Notes: generated by a model from the letters alone, not told the origin. 64,000 bases of DNA from Bradyrhizobium sp. LHD-71 (GCF_031157255.1 NZ_JAVIFX010000002.1:124001-188000), one strand, 5' to 3'; positions 34,158 through 43,569 are shown, counted from the first letter of the stretch. A program made the numbers and translations.

Positions 34158-35177
34158 TCATGACCAGCTCCTTCGCGCCGACGTCAGTAGCCATATGAAC
34201 ACGGGCGTACCAATGATGGCGGTCAGGATGCCAAGTGGAACCTCGACCTGCGCCATGCTGCGAGCGAGTGTATCGATTAACAGCAAGTAGCTTGCGCCGA
34301 ATAGCGCCGCGGTGGGAATGAGCCTGCCGAACTCGGGACCGACGATAAAGCGAGCCAGGTGCGGCACGATCAATCCAACCCAGCCGATGATGCCGGCCGC
34401 CGCAACACTCGCGGACGTCACCAGTGTGGCGGCCGCCACGATAGCGATGCGCAAGGCGCCTGTGGCGAGGCCAAGCGCCCTCGCCTCGTCTTCCGGAAGC
34501 GACAACACGTTGATCCGCCAGCGCAGCGCAATCAGGATGATCGTGCCGAGCGCGATCGGACCGAACAACGGAAGCAGATCGTTCTTGTCGGTGCCCGCGA
34601 GGCTGCCAAGCAACCAGAAGGTCATTGCGGGAAGCTGGTTGTACGGGTCGGCGACGTACTTCAAGAGCCCGACACCTGCACCGAGCAGCGAACCAACCAC
34701 CACGCCCGTCAGCACCAGCACGAGCGCGATGTCGCCGGAGCGAATCGAGGTGCCGATCAGATAGACCAGCGCCACCGCCAGCAGGCCGCCTGCGAAGGCA
34801 AGGCCCTGGATGACGACGATGCCGGCCGAGATGTAGATGCCTGTGATCGCGCCGAGCGCAGCACCCGACGATGCGCCCAGAATATCGGGCGAGACCAGCG
34901 GATTACGGAACAAGCCCTGGAATGCGCCGCCGGCGACCGCGAGCGCCGCGCCGCAAAGGATGGCGGCGAGCACACGCGGCCCGCGGATGTTGAAAATGAC
35001 CGCTTCCGCTGCGGGCGTCAGCGTCGAAGGCTCGCCGCTCAGACGTGACCAAAGCGCGCTGGCGAGGTCCATCAGGCCGACTGGAAAGCGCCCGACGGAG
35101 AAGGCAAGCGACACGCCGACAACGAGCAGGCCGAGACCAAGCACCAATCCGCCAGTCGCCCCGAAACGATCGCTCAT
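34158..35177 (-). CDS. FecCD-family iron ABC transporter permease
   Basis: 339 residues from ATG 35177, which overlaps the stop codon of the binding-protein gene (ATGA), so translation is coupled. About nine to ten hydrophobic helices. Conserved family segments RGPRVLAAILCGAALAVAGG, FRNPLVSPDILGASSGAALG and GWVGLIVPHLARF are present. The frame is open upstream to 35417 but that part is antisense-type sequence inside the binding-protein gene. Confidence 0.95.
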   Translation of the reverse strand: MSDRFGATGGLVLGLGLLVVGVSLAFSVGRFPVGLMDLASALWSRLSGEPSTLTPAAEAVIFNIRGPRVLAAILCGAALAVAGGAFQGLFRNPLVSPDILGASSGAALGAITGIYISAGIVVIQGLAFAGGLLAVALVYLIGTSIRSGDIALVLVLTGVVVGSLLGAGVGLLKYVADPYNQLPAMTFWLLGSLAGTDKNDLLPLFGPIALGTIILIALRWRINVLSLPEDEARALGLATGALRIAIVAAATLVTSASVAAAGIIGWVGLIVPHLARFIVGPEFGRLIPTAALFGASYLLLIDTLARSMAQVEVPLGILTAIIGTPVFIWLLTSARRSWS

Positions 35178-36202
35178 TCGCGTCCTTCCAGCACGGCGCC
35201 GATCTGCGCATCGGTCGGCGTGTGATGATAGAAGCGCGCGTAGAACTCGCGCGTCACTTCGGCCAGATCTTCCGGAAACAGGTTCGGGTAAAGCAGCTTG
35301 CCGAGCCAGATCAGGCCCGGCACGCGGTTGACCGACGGCGGAAAATCCACCCAGCCGAAGGGCAGCTTGGGCGAGAGGTGGACCCTCCCTTCGCGCACGG
35401 CCTTGACACTCGCCCACGACGGATCGCCGCGGACGTTACGCGCAAAGTTCTGATCGATGGTGATGATCACCTCCGGATCCCACGCCAGCACCTGTTCGAT
35501 GGAAACTGTGGCAAGCCCACCGCGTGTCTGCCCGGCGACATTGACAGCGCCCATGAACTCGACGGTCTCGACGTTGATGGAACCACCAAGTCCGGTTTCG
35601 AGCCCGCGCGGGCCGCGAGCATAGTACACCCTCGGCCGTCGTTCGGCCGCAACACTCGTAATCCGCGATCGACACGTACGCACGACATCCTCACAGAAGC
35701 GCGCAAGATCCTCCCCACGCGCCGGCTCGCCGACGAGTTGCCCATGGAGCCGGTAACTCTCGGCAATCTTGTCGAATCGACCATCGAGCAATGCATAGGC
35801 AATGCCGGTCTGTGCCTGCACACGATCAGCCGTTTCGACAAAGGTGCGCGCGGTCGAGCCGATATCGAGAATGAGGTCAGGCTTCAGCTGAAGGAGCACT
35901 TCTAGGCTCGTGGTGTTGCCACGCCCCGTCAATCGTCCAAGCTCCGGCCGCGCTCCGATCTCAGGATCGAGATACGCAAGCTCAGCCTGTCGGTTGGCCC
36001 GCGGCCAGCCCAGAAGCGTCTGAGGCTGCAATGTGTAATGTGCGATGGCTGCAGGTGGACCGGCCGGGAATACGCGATCGATGCGGGCCGGCACGTTGAT
36101 CATCCGCCCGGCCGCGTCTGCGATGGTCAGTGCACGCGCGACACGGGGTGACGCCAATACGGCGGCAGATACGACCAGAAGCTTGCGGCGCGTCAACCTC
36201 AT
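35174..36202 (-). CDS. Periplasmic iron-chelate binding protein
   Basis: 342 residues. Signal sequence MRLTRRKLLVVSAAVLA, with a twin-arginine (possible Tat) and cleavage near ARA24. Type III binding-protein fold with the FecB/BtuF-like pattern IDRVFPAGPPAAIAHYTLQP and LLQLKPDLILDIGS, and the interdomain segment FMGAVNVAG. First gene of the three-gene operon. No TonB-dependent receptor or regulator of the Fur type is beside it. Ligand could be a siderophore, haem or cobalamin. Confidence 0.9.
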   Translation of the reverse strand: MRLTRRKLLVVSAAVLASPRVARALTIADAAGRMINVPARIDRVFPAGPPAAIAHYTLQPQTLLGWPRANRQAELAYLDPEIGARPELGRLTGRGNTTSLEVLLQLKPDLILDIGSTARTFVETADRVQAQTGIAYALLDGRFDKIAESYRLHGQLVGEPARGEDLARFCEDVVRTCRSRITSVAAERRPRVYYARGPRGLETGLGGSINVETVEFMGAVNVAGQTRGGLATVSIEQVLAWDPEVIITIDQNFARNVRGDPSWASVKAVREGRVHLSPKLPFGWVDFPPSVNRVPGLIWLGKLLYPNLFPEDLAEVTREFYARFYHHTPTDAQIGAVLEGRE

Positions 36203-36331
36203 GGGGCCCTCGGAGCAATCCTAATCGAGGGCGCGGTATGAGGTAAGATGGGCGGGCTGCGATATGGCGGGATGCACGGCCGGCTTGTCGGCGCCGCCCG
36301 ATGATCGCGGAGCGGGGTGTTCTTCTCGTTG
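36203..36331. other. Short gap between the iron ABC operon and the MFS gene, promoter expected
   Basis: 129 bases with no gene. The upstream region of the binding-protein gene must carry its promoter; no Fur box can be identified with confidence. Confidence 0.3.
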
Positions 36332-37555
36332 TCACTGCCGCAGCGACGGCACGACCAGGAATGGCATCATCCCTAACAGAAGGTTTACCAGGGCAAAGAC
36401 GATCATCAGGTCGTAGTTGCCGGTCCAGTCGTGAATAAGGCCGCCGCTCCAGGACCCGAAGGCGGCGCCGAGCCCGCTGCCCAGCGAGATCGCGCCGAAG
36501 ATCGTACCGACGCGCTCACCGCGGAAGATCGTCATGGCGGTTGCTGAAATCAGCGGACCACGCGAACCGATCGTGCTGCCGAAGCAGATGATGAAGCCGG
36601 CGAGCAACCAGATGCTTGGATAGGCGCGCAAGAGCCACAACATGATGATCCCGGTCACCGAGAGACCATAGGCGAACAGGATGGCACGACGCCGGCCGAG
36701 CAACCCGTCAAGCAAGCTGACGCTCACCATCCCAGCCGCAAGCGCTACACCGCTGAAACCCCACGCGGTTGCCGCCTGCAACGGCGGAAAGCCTGCTTCG
36801 ACGAGATAGGCGACAACCTGCGCAGCAATGCAGTACATACCGACGCCCGTGAAGAAATACGTGCTGAACAGCGCCCAGAAGGCGTGATGGCACATGGCCG
36901 AGCTGAGCTTCCACTCCGCGCCGGCTTGGTCCGACGGTGCCGCAATGGCTCCGCTCGCACCGGCTGCGAGGCGACGCCAAGGCAGCACGAGCAGCGGGAC
37001 AGCAAGACCAAGCATGACAACGCCGATCAAGCGATAAGCGCCGCGCCATCCATAAGCGTCGATCAGCACCTGCGACAGCGGAAGCCCGATGAGCGTGCCG
37101 ATGCCGGTCGCGGCGAAGACGACCGCCATGGCCATTGGCAGCCGCGGGCCAAACCAGCGGCCGAGCAGCAACGAGCTTGCGACCGTCCCGAGGCAGGCGG
37201 CGCCGAATCCGGCAGCAAGGCCGACGCAGAGCTGAAGTTGCCACAGCGCCTGTGCATACGCGGCCGCCGAGAAGCCACCACCCACGAGCAACAGCCCGAA
37301 GGCATATACAGCGCGCGGTCCCAAAAGGTCGAAGAGCCTGCCGACCAGCGGCGACGCCAGCCCTGCCGACAGGGCCGCAAGCGAATAGATCGAAACGACC
37401 TCAGCTCGATCCCAACCGAACTCCGCCGAGATTGGCAGCAGGAAAACCGGAAAGATCTCATTGGCGCTTCGCCCCAGCATGGACAATGCGAAGCAGATGC
37501 CGAGCACGACGAAGGCCATGCGCGGCTTCAGCATTAGGCCTTGGCGTGACGACAT
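36332..37555 (-). CDS. MFS transporter, monocarboxylate/OFA-like
   Basis: 407 residues from ATG 37555, with AAGGGG four bases before it. Twelve hydrophobic helices; SANEIFPVFLLPISAEFGWDRA is the typical first extracytoplasmic loop and LASPLVGRLFDLLGPRAVY the 2-3 loop motif A. Resembles MFS proteins of the oxalate-formate/monocarboxylate group. Divergent from a LysR regulator, 156 bases apart, so regulation by that LysR protein is likely. An ATG at 37654 gives a 33-residue longer form. Confidence 0.85.
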   Translation of the reverse strand: MSSRQGLMLKPRMAFVVLGICFALSMLGRSANEIFPVFLLPISAEFGWDRAEVVSIYSLAALSAGLASPLVGRLFDLLGPRAVYAFGLLLVGGGFSAAAYAQALWQLQLCVGLAAGFGAACLGTVASSLLLGRWFGPRLPMAMAVVFAATGIGTLIGLPLSQVLIDAYGWRGAYRLIGVVMLGLAVPLLVLPWRRLAAGASGAIAAPSDQAGAEWKLSSAMCHHAFWALFSTYFFTGVGMYCIAAQVVAYLVEAGFPPLQAATAWGFSGVALAAGMVSVSLLDGLLGRRRAILFAYGLSVTGIIMLWLLRAYPSIWLLAGFIICFGSTIGSRGPLISATAMTIFRGERVGTIFGAISLGSGLGAAFGSWSGGLIHDWTGNYDLMIVFALVNLLLGMMPFLVVPSLRQ

Positions 37556-37711
37556 CAGGCCCCTTACGAGTGTTGGCTGCACGTTTGACAGCATTTCGGG
37601 ACCTTGAACGAGGCGCAAGAGAAACCGCATCCGTCTCAGGTGAGCCGCATTCATCCGAAATGTTGGCCATCGCCCGCCAGGCGACGTAGATTGAAAGACT
37701 AGGACCTATCT

Positions 37712-38659
37712 ATGAAGCGTGCACCGCCGAACCGAAGGACAGCCACCCCGCGCATTGCGGCGGCGACGCTCAGACCGGCACAGCTTCTGGCGCTACAGGC
37801 CTTCGACGTCGCGGTCCGGCTGGGCAGCTTCAAGGAAGCTGCGGATGTGCTCAACCTCAGCCCATCGGCCGTGAGCCACCGCATCCGCAACCTTGAAGAA
37901 GAGACGGGCGTCGCATTGTTCGTGCGCAATCACCGGGCCATCGAGCCGACCACCGAGGGCCGCAGGCTTGCCGGAGCGACCGGGCGAGCGTTTGCCGAAC
38001 TCGCGCGAGTCGACTTGCCGGCTGGCCGCACGCCGGGCCGGCAGCGCCTGAAGCTGAAGGTGTTTCCGCTGTTCGCCTCCGCCTGGCTGATCCCGCGCCT
38101 GGCCAGCTTCGTTGCGAAGCATCCGGACATCGATCTTGCGATCGAGACCTCGATGCACAACGTCGACTTCAACGTGGAGGCTTTCGACGCGGGCATCAGC
38201 GTCAGCAACGGCTCGTTCGCTGGACTGGACGCGTTGCATCTGGCTCCCTTGAGGGCGACGCCGGTCGCCACGCCTGCACTGGCGCGCCGCCTGAAGCTGC
38301 GGGAACCTCGCGATCTCGGCCGCGCGGTGCTGATCCATGTCACGCCATTCCCTGGAGCGTGGCCGCAATGGCTGAAGCGGGCGGGCGTGGCGAAGCTCAA
38401 GCCCGCCCGCTCGATTGCCGTCGACAACTACGTCGCAGCCATTCAGGCAGCTGAGCAAGGCGCGGGCATCGCACTTGGCATGGAGCCGTTCATCGCGGCG
38501 CGCGAACGACAGGGCGCGATCTGCCGTCTGTTTCCGATCGTGTCTTCGGCCGGAAGCTATTGGCTGGTGCATCCGCCGCCGGCGCGGCGCAATCGCGCGC
38601 TCGAAGTGTTCAAACACTGGCTCCTGGCCGAACTCGGCGATCTGCATGACGCGCGCTGA
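37712..38659 (+). CDS. LysR-family transcriptional regulator (GcvA-like)
   Basis: 315 residues. N-terminal helix-turn-helix: LLALQAFDVAVRLGSFKEAADVLNLSPSAVSHRIRNLEEETG (about 25-66). The substrate domain begins RLKLKVFPLFASAWLIPRLASF. Divergent from the MFS gene at 36332-37555; the 156-base gap is a normal place for a LysR operator that controls both. Effector unknown. Confidence 0.92.
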   Translation: MKRAPPNRRTATPRIAAATLRPAQLLALQAFDVAVRLGSFKEAADVLNLSPSAVSHRIRNLEEETGVALFVRNHRAIEPTTEGRRLAGATGRAFAELARVDLPAGRTPGRQRLKLKVFPLFASAWLIPRLASFVAKHPDIDLAIETSMHNVDFNVEAFDAGISVSNGSFAGLDALHLAPLRATPVATPALARRLKLREPRDLGRAVLIHVTPFPGAWPQWLKRAGVAKLKPARSIAVDNYVAAIQAAEQGAGIALGMEPFIAARERQGAICRLFPIVSSAGSYWLVHPPPARRNRALEVFKHWLLAELGDLHDAR

Positions 38660-38857
38660 CATCACGCGCGGCATGCATATCTATCGAGACGGCGTCCGCG
38701 GGATCCCCAACCCCTGCCGGTTTCCATTGACTTCCGGCCGGGGGGTGCCCATAAACCGCCCGCCGCAAATAGCGTGGGTCGCCCTGCGCAGGGCCTTGTG
38801 TTCCGCATCCGCGCACAATCCGGTCCTGACCGCGCCAATCCCGACCTTGGCGGCTCC
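38660..38857. other. Gap with a possible promoter, no gene
   Basis: Contains TTGACT (38727-38732), 17 bases, CATAAA (38750-38755), matching sigma-70 boxes at five and four of six positions, about 100 bases before tRNA-Tyr. Otherwise nothing was recognised. Confidence 0.35.
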
Positions 38858-38943
38858 GGGGGAGTGTCCCGAGTGGCAAAGGGAGCTGACTGTAAATCAG
38901 CCGCCTCATGGCTTCGCAGGTTCGAGTCCTGCCTCCCCCACCA
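38858..38943 (+). tRNA. tRNA-Tyr (GTA)
   Basis: 86 bases with encoded CCA (38941-38943). Type II tRNA with a long variable arm, acceptor GGGGGAG/CTCCCCC, anticodon loop CTGTAAA (anticodon GTA), T arm GCAGGTTCGAGTCCTGC, discriminator A. Plus strand, opposite to tRNA-Gly and tRNA-Trp. Confidence 0.97.
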
Positions 38944-38991
38944 GCCTTCGCTGGCTTTGCCAGATACGGCTCGGCAAGCCGGCAGCGCCTC

Positions 38992-39387
38992 TCAACGTTG
39001 AGGGATGCGCGCAATGACCTTGATCTCGAAGTCGAAGCCGGCCAGCCAGTTCACCCCCACTGCGGTCCAGTTCGGATAAGGCGGATCGCCGATTGCCTTG
39101 TCGCGGACAGCCATGAAGGTTTCGAATTGGCGCTCCGGATCGGTATGGAAGGTGGTGACGTCCACAACATCCTCGAAGGTGCAACCGGCGACCGCCAGAA
39201 CGGCATTCAAATTGTCGAAGGCGAGCTGGACCTGGCGCTTGAATTCGGGCTCCGGAGAACCATCCTCGCGGCTACCCACCTGGCCTGACACGAACAGAAG
39301 GTCTCCCGAGCGGATCGCCGCCGAATAACGGTGAGCATCGTAAAGCGCATGCCGATCGGCAGGGTAGATTGCATCGCGTTTGGCCAT
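38992..39387 (-). CDS. RidA-family protein (divergent)
   Basis: 131 residues from ATG 39387 (MAKRDAIYPADRH). YjgF/RidA fold: SGDLLFVSGQVG and VLAVAGCTFEDVVDVTTFHTDPE are typical of the family. The arginine that is essential for enamine/imine hydrolysis in RidA (in the sequence P-x-R before the V-E-V strand) is replaced by tryptophan here (YPNWTAVGV). The gene is therefore probably not a standard enamine deaminase. It is divergent from the LysR gene at 39531, suggesting LysR-controlled expression. Longer frame upstream (to 39531) lacks family features. Confidence 0.85.
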   Translation of the reverse strand: MAKRDAIYPADRHALYDAHRYSAAIRSGDLLFVSGQVGSREDGSPEPEFKRQVQLAFDNLNAVLAVAGCTFEDVVDVTTFHTDPERQFETFMAVRDKAIGDPPYPNWTAVGVNWLAGFDFEIKVIARIPQR

Positions 39388-39530
39388 GGTATTGCCCTTT
39401 CCTGTGGGTGAGACGCCTCGTGTCTTGCGGCCGCAAGCCGCCACATCGACCGCGCTGACAGGACATAAACCGGCGGCATTACGCACATTAGACATTGAAA
39501 TTGACACGGACTGATGCAAAATACCCATCA

Positions 39531-40472
39531 ATGCCGCGTCCGTCGCTCAACGATCTTGCCGCTTTCATAGCCGTTGCCACGCACCGCAGCTTCCGCCGCG
39601 CAGCGGACGAGATCGGGACAGCGCCCTCCACCCTGAGCCATACAATGCGTGCGCTCGAGGAACGCATGGGGATGCGTCTTCTGAACCGCACCACGCGCAG
39701 CGTCTCGCCGACGGAAGCCGGCTTCCAGTTGCTCGCCCGCCTTCAGCCCGCGCTCACGTCGCTGGACGAGGCACTCGAAAGCGTTGCAGCGTTCCGGGGC
39801 TCTGTTGCGGGAACGGTCCGCATCAACGCACCACGATTGCCGGCCGCGCTTCTCGTCCGAGACGTTCTTCCTCAGCTGGCGGAGCGCCATCCGGACTTGA
39901 CGGTGGACATCGTGGTCGAGGGGCGGCTGATCGACATAGTCTCCGGCGGGTTTGATGCCGGCGTGCGCCTCCTCGCGTCGGTCCCCAAAGATATGATCGC
40001 GGTGCCATTTGCGCGCACCCTGGCGTTCATCTGTGTCGTATCGCCGGCCTATCTCGATCGCTTCGGCGAGCCGGCAATGCCGGAGGAATTGCAACGCCAC
40101 CGTTGCATCGGCCATCGGAGGCCCAGCGGCAAGCTCTACCGATGGGAATTCGAGCGTGCTGGCCAGGAACTGACGATCGATGCGAACGGCCCCCTCGTCC
40201 TTGACGATGAGGAGCTGATGGTCGAAGCCGCCATAAAAGGCCTGGGCATCGCCTATGTGGCGGATTGGGCCGCCGAAACGGCCTTGTCGGATGGCCGCCT
40301 GCTCAAGGTCCTGACGGCCTGGATGCCTGCTCCGGAGCGAGTTGCGGTCTACTATCCCGGACATCGCGCCGTACCGCCGGCATTGCGGGCTTTTCTTGAT
40401 GCCGCGAAGGATTTGGAGAAAAAGGGCCTTAACGAGATGGACCAAAGCGGCAGCGCCGCGATCGATCGTTAA
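39531..40472 (+). CDS. LysR-family transcriptional regulator
   Basis: 313 residues from ATG 39531 (MPRPSLNDLAAFI); a TTG at 39495 is open in frame. N-terminal HTH: AAFIAVATHRSFRRAADEIG, then TAPSTLSHTMRALEERMGMRLLNRTTRSV. The effector domain resembles that of DsdC/YafC-type group 8 LysR regulators. The divergent RidA-like gene starts 143 bases away; control of that gene is the obvious guess. Confidence 0.92.
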   Translation: MPRPSLNDLAAFIAVATHRSFRRAADEIGTAPSTLSHTMRALEERMGMRLLNRTTRSVSPTEAGFQLLARLQPALTSLDEALESVAAFRGSVAGTVRINAPRLPAALLVRDVLPQLAERHPDLTVDIVVEGRLIDIVSGGFDAGVRLLASVPKDMIAVPFARTLAFICVVSPAYLDRFGEPAMPEELQRHRCIGHRRPSGKLYRWEFERAGQELTIDANGPLVLDDEELMVEAAIKGLGIAYVADWAAETALSDGRLLKVLTAWMPAPERVAVYYPGHRAVPPALRAFLDAAKDLEKKGLNEMDQSGSAAIDR

Positions 40473-40616
40473 GCCGGATCGGCGACACAGACCAAGATGA
40501 TTGGGAGCGCTTTTCGGACCCGGGCCCGAATGCCTTGACCGGGCCACGGAATCCGGAAATAGCCTCCCTCAAGAACACAGCGCCGAAACTCAAAGAGAAT
40601 CTCCGCGGAGTTGCAA

Positions 40617-42107
40617 GTGACCCTCCCGGCCCAATCCGGCGCCGTCGACCAGGCCGCCCCAGCGGCCACGCGATCAGCTCAAAGCCCTGCCCCGCATCCG
40701 CCGGACAACCCGACGCTGATTGCGCTGATTGCTGCGGCGGCGCTGTTCATGGAGATCCTGGACGCGACCATTATCTCGCCTGCCATCCCGCAGATGGCGG
40801 CGAGCTTCGGAACAACGCCGGTCGCGGTCTCCACCGGCATCTCCTCCTATCTCATCACGGTTGCGATCTTCATTCCGGCCAGCGCCTGGCTTTCGGATCG
40901 TTTCGGCGCACGCAACGTATTCGCCTGTGCGATCGCCGTCTTCACCATCGCGTCGGTACTGTGTGGCCTTGCCGAAACCCTGACCCAGTTCACCGCCGCG
41001 CGCGTGCTGCAGGGCATCGGCGGCGCGATGATGTCACCGGTCGGCCGCATCGAGGTGATGCGGCGTACCCACCCGACGCAGCTCCTGCGCATGATCGCGT
41101 TCGTCACCTGGCCCGGCTTGAGCGCACTGGTGATCGGTCCGCCGCTCGGCGGCCTGCTGACGACATATCTGTCGTGGCGCTGGATCTTCTACATCAACGT
41201 GCCGATCGGCATTCTCGGCATCGTCCTGGTGCTGACATTCTTCGACCGGCACCGACCGAGTGCGCGGCGCCGCTTCGATGCGCTCGGGTTCGTGCTCACC
41301 GGCGGCGCGCTCGGTGCGCTGATCTTCGGCATTGAGAGCGTCAGTCGCAACGAGTCGCTGGTCGTGGCGCTCGGCATCGTCGGGCTCGGACTTGTGCTCG
41401 GGTTTCTGGCCGTCCGCCACGCGCAGCGCCATCCCGCCCCGCTGTTGTCGCTGGCCCCGTTCAAAATACCATCGTTCTCGATCGGCACACTCTGGGGCGG
41501 TGGCCTGTTCCGCCTTTCCTCCAACGGCACGATGTTCATATTGCCGATCATGTTCCAGGTGGGCTTCGGCATGACCGCATTTGCAAGTGGTCTCCTGATC
41601 GGGGCCTACCTCGCTGGCGACCTTGGCATCAAGGTGGTCGCGAACCGGATCGTGCGCACCTTCGGCTTTCGCAACACGCTGATTGGCGGCACCCTGTTCG
41701 TCGCGATTGCGAGCGCCCCGCTGCTCGTCATCGACCCGCAGACCCCCCTCTGGATCCTCGTGCCGCTGCTCGTCGTGGTCGGCGCGAGCCGCTCGATTCA
41801 GTTCACGGCGCTGAACTCCCTCGTCTTCGCCGACCTGCGGCCGGACCAGATCTCGAGCGCGTCGGCGCTGAACAGCATGTCATTCCAGGTCTGTGCCGGG
41901 ATCGGCGTGGGTCTGGCCGCTCTCGTGCTGGCGCTGTCGGCTGCGGCGCGAGGTGCCGCGGACGCGCCGCTCACGATGTTCGACTTCCGCGTCGGTCTCG
42001 GCTTCACGCTCACAGTGGTGACAGTGGCAGCGCTTGCGTATATCCGGCTGTCGCCGCATACGGGATCGCACGTCACCGGCCATCGCCTGCCTAAGAAGGA
42101 CAACTGA
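40617..42107 (+). CDS. DHA2-family MFS multidrug efflux transporter
   Basis: 496 residues from GTG 40617, which has CGCGGAG seven bases upstream; TTG 40611 is six bases earlier in frame. About 14 hydrophobic helices, as expected for DHA2 (EmrB/QacA) proteins. Motif MEILDATIISPAIPQMAASF near residues 45-65 is the DHA2 signature and LSDRFGARNVF the 2-3 loop motif A; GPPLGGLL matches motif C. Proton-driven export of lipophilic compounds is inferred. No adaptor (EmrA-like) gene is beside it. Confidence 0.88.
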   Translation: MTLPAQSGAVDQAAPAATRSAQSPAPHPPDNPTLIALIAAAALFMEILDATIISPAIPQMAASFGTTPVAVSTGISSYLITVAIFIPASAWLSDRFGARNVFACAIAVFTIASVLCGLAETLTQFTAARVLQGIGGAMMSPVGRIEVMRRTHPTQLLRMIAFVTWPGLSALVIGPPLGGLLTTYLSWRWIFYINVPIGILGIVLVLTFFDRHRPSARRRFDALGFVLTGGALGALIFGIESVSRNESLVVALGIVGLGLVLGFLAVRHAQRHPAPLLSLAPFKIPSFSIGTLWGGGLFRLSSNGTMFILPIMFQVGFGMTAFASGLLIGAYLAGDLGIKVVANRIVRTFGFRNTLIGGTLFVAIASAPLLVIDPQTPLWILVPLLVVVGASRSIQFTALNSLVFADLRPDQISSASALNSMSFQVCAGIGVGLAALVLALSAAARGAADAPLTMFDFRVGLGFTLTVVTVAALAYIRLSPHTGSHVTGHRLPKKDN

Positions 42108-42110
42108 TCC

Positions 42111-42911
42111 ATGGGCGAGCGCTTCCGCAAGCGAGGGGGAGATTTTCGCTCACGCAAACCGGCGCGCCCGTTCGGCCGGTCGCAGCGCGCATCGACGGAT
42201 GTCGTCGTTCTGTACGGCTGGCATTCGGTGACGCTGGCACTGGCCAATCCGAAGCGGAAGATTCGCAAGCTGCTGGCGACCGAGAACGCCGCACGTCGGC
42301 TCGCCGAGGAGAGCATTGCGCCGCGCGTGAAGCCTGAGATCGTCCGGCCAGACCAGATCGCCGCGCAATTGCCGCCGGACGCGGTGCATCAAGGCCTGCT
42401 GGCGGAGGCCGATCCCCTGCCCGCACCGACGATCGACACGCTGGAAACGCAAGGCATGGTGCTGGTGCTGGATCAGATCACCGACCCGCACAATGTCGGC
42501 GCCATCCTCCGCTCGGCGGCAGCCTTCGCCGTGAAGGCGATCGTCACGACGGCCCGGCACTCGCCGGAGGTGACCGGCGTGCTCGCCAAGTCGGCGTCGG
42601 GCGCGCTGGAGTTCGTGCCGTTCATCACCGTCCAGAATCTCGCCCGCGCCCTGAACGAATTGAAAGAGCGCGGCTTCATGGCAGTGGGACTCGATAGCGC
42701 CGGCAGCGAGACCTTGAGCGCGGTCGCCATGACGGAGCCGTTGGCGCTCGTGCTGGGCGCCGAAGGCAAGGGCCTGCGCCAGCTCACCCGCGAAACCTGT
42801 GACGTCGTCGCCCGGCTCGACATGCCGGGCGAGATCAAGAGCCTGAACGTCTCGAACGCAGCCGTGCTTGCACTTTACATCGCAGCAAGCAAGCTGGGGT
42901 TCGTGAAGTAG
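42111..42911 (+). CDS. rlmB: 23S rRNA (guanosine-2'-O)-methyltransferase RlmB
   Basis: 266 residues. SpoU-family (SPOUT) 2'-O-methyltransferase: substrate-binding N-terminal domain (about 30-105), then motif 1 DQITDPHNVGAILRSA with N128 and R134, motif 2 LVLGAEGKGL (213-222) and motif 3 SLNVSNAAVLALY (244-256), the trefoil-knot SAM site. Modifies 23S rRNA position G2251 (E. coli numbering). It starts 4 bases after the MFS stop. In many Rhizobiales rlmB lies next to these tRNA genes, as it does here. Confidence 0.93.
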   Translation: MGERFRKRGGDFRSRKPARPFGRSQRASTDVVVLYGWHSVTLALANPKRKIRKLLATENAARRLAEESIAPRVKPEIVRPDQIAAQLPPDAVHQGLLAEADPLPAPTIDTLETQGMVLVLDQITDPHNVGAILRSAAAFAVKAIVTTARHSPEVTGVLAKSASGALEFVPFITVQNLARALNELKERGFMAVGLDSAGSETLSAVAMTEPLALVLGAEGKGLRQLTRETCDVVARLDMPGEIKSLNVSNAAVLALYIAASKLGFVK

Positions 42912-43026
42912 TCATCATTGCAGCGGGGCAGCACTGGTAGGCTGGCATCGAGGCGGATAGCCAGCTTCGAATGATTCCGACGCTTCTCAATTTCCCAATC
43001 GTGCTTTTGTGTCCGCCGCAGCGCAA

Positions 43027-43569
43027 TTATTCGCTTTTGCGCCACTCCAGCCGCGCAATCAGATCATCGAAAGATTCGGCGATCATATGATAGTCGTCAG
43101 GCGTGATGATTTCGTCGTCGTTGTATTTCCCAAGATATCGCTCACCGGCGATCAGAATGGAATTCTTTCGCGGGCCATCCAAGCACAGGAAGTATTTTCC
43201 GTTGCTGCATTGGCTTGCGATCGGCAGCAGCTCACCTGGATGATTCCACTCGCGCATGACCCGATAAATGTTTCGCAGATCTCCATATCGCCGCGGATCG
43301 CGTAACAGACCGTGCATGAGCTGCAGGTCCCAGAAGCCGTCGGGATTTACCCAAGCCTCGGCAGCCGTGAGCGGTGGTTGCGGCTCAGTGTAAAGACCAA
43401 GTTGCCACCCATCCGGGCTATCGAGACGCGGTGGAGGAAATTTTGCAGCATTGTATCGCAAAAGAAATGCACGATAGCGAGGTGGCATCGCGTAACCGAT
43501 GTCCCGCTCGAACTCTCCAATGTCGTTGTCAGTCAGCTGTTCGCCACTGGATTCGATGAGTACGGACAT
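43027..43569 (-). CDS. SUKH (SMI1/KNR4) domain protein
   Basis: 180 residues from ATG 43569 (MSVLIESSGEQLTD); the frame is open 55 codons further but that part is not protein-like. Recognised by LTDNDIGEFERDIGYAMPPRYRAFLLRYNAA (about 12-42), the SUKH pattern, and following PPPRLDSPDGWQLGLY. Such proteins are often immunity proteins in contact-dependent or polymorphic toxin systems, but no toxin gene is visible here. It could equally be a housekeeping SMI1-like regulator. Confidence 0.75.
   Translation of the reverse strand: MSVLIESSGEQLTDNDIGEFERDIGYAMPPRYRAFLLRYNAAKFPPPRLDSPDGWQLGLYTEPQPPLTAAEAWVNPDGFWDLQLMHGLLRDPRRYGDLRNIYRVMREWNHPGELLPIASQCSNGKYFLCLDGPRKNSILIAGERYLGKYNDDEIITPDDYHMIAESFDDLIARLEWRKSE

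Noticed and set aside
35178-35417. 80-codon N-terminal extension of the iron permease
   Set aside because: It overlaps the binding-protein gene in another frame; the ATGA junction at 35177 gives the real start.
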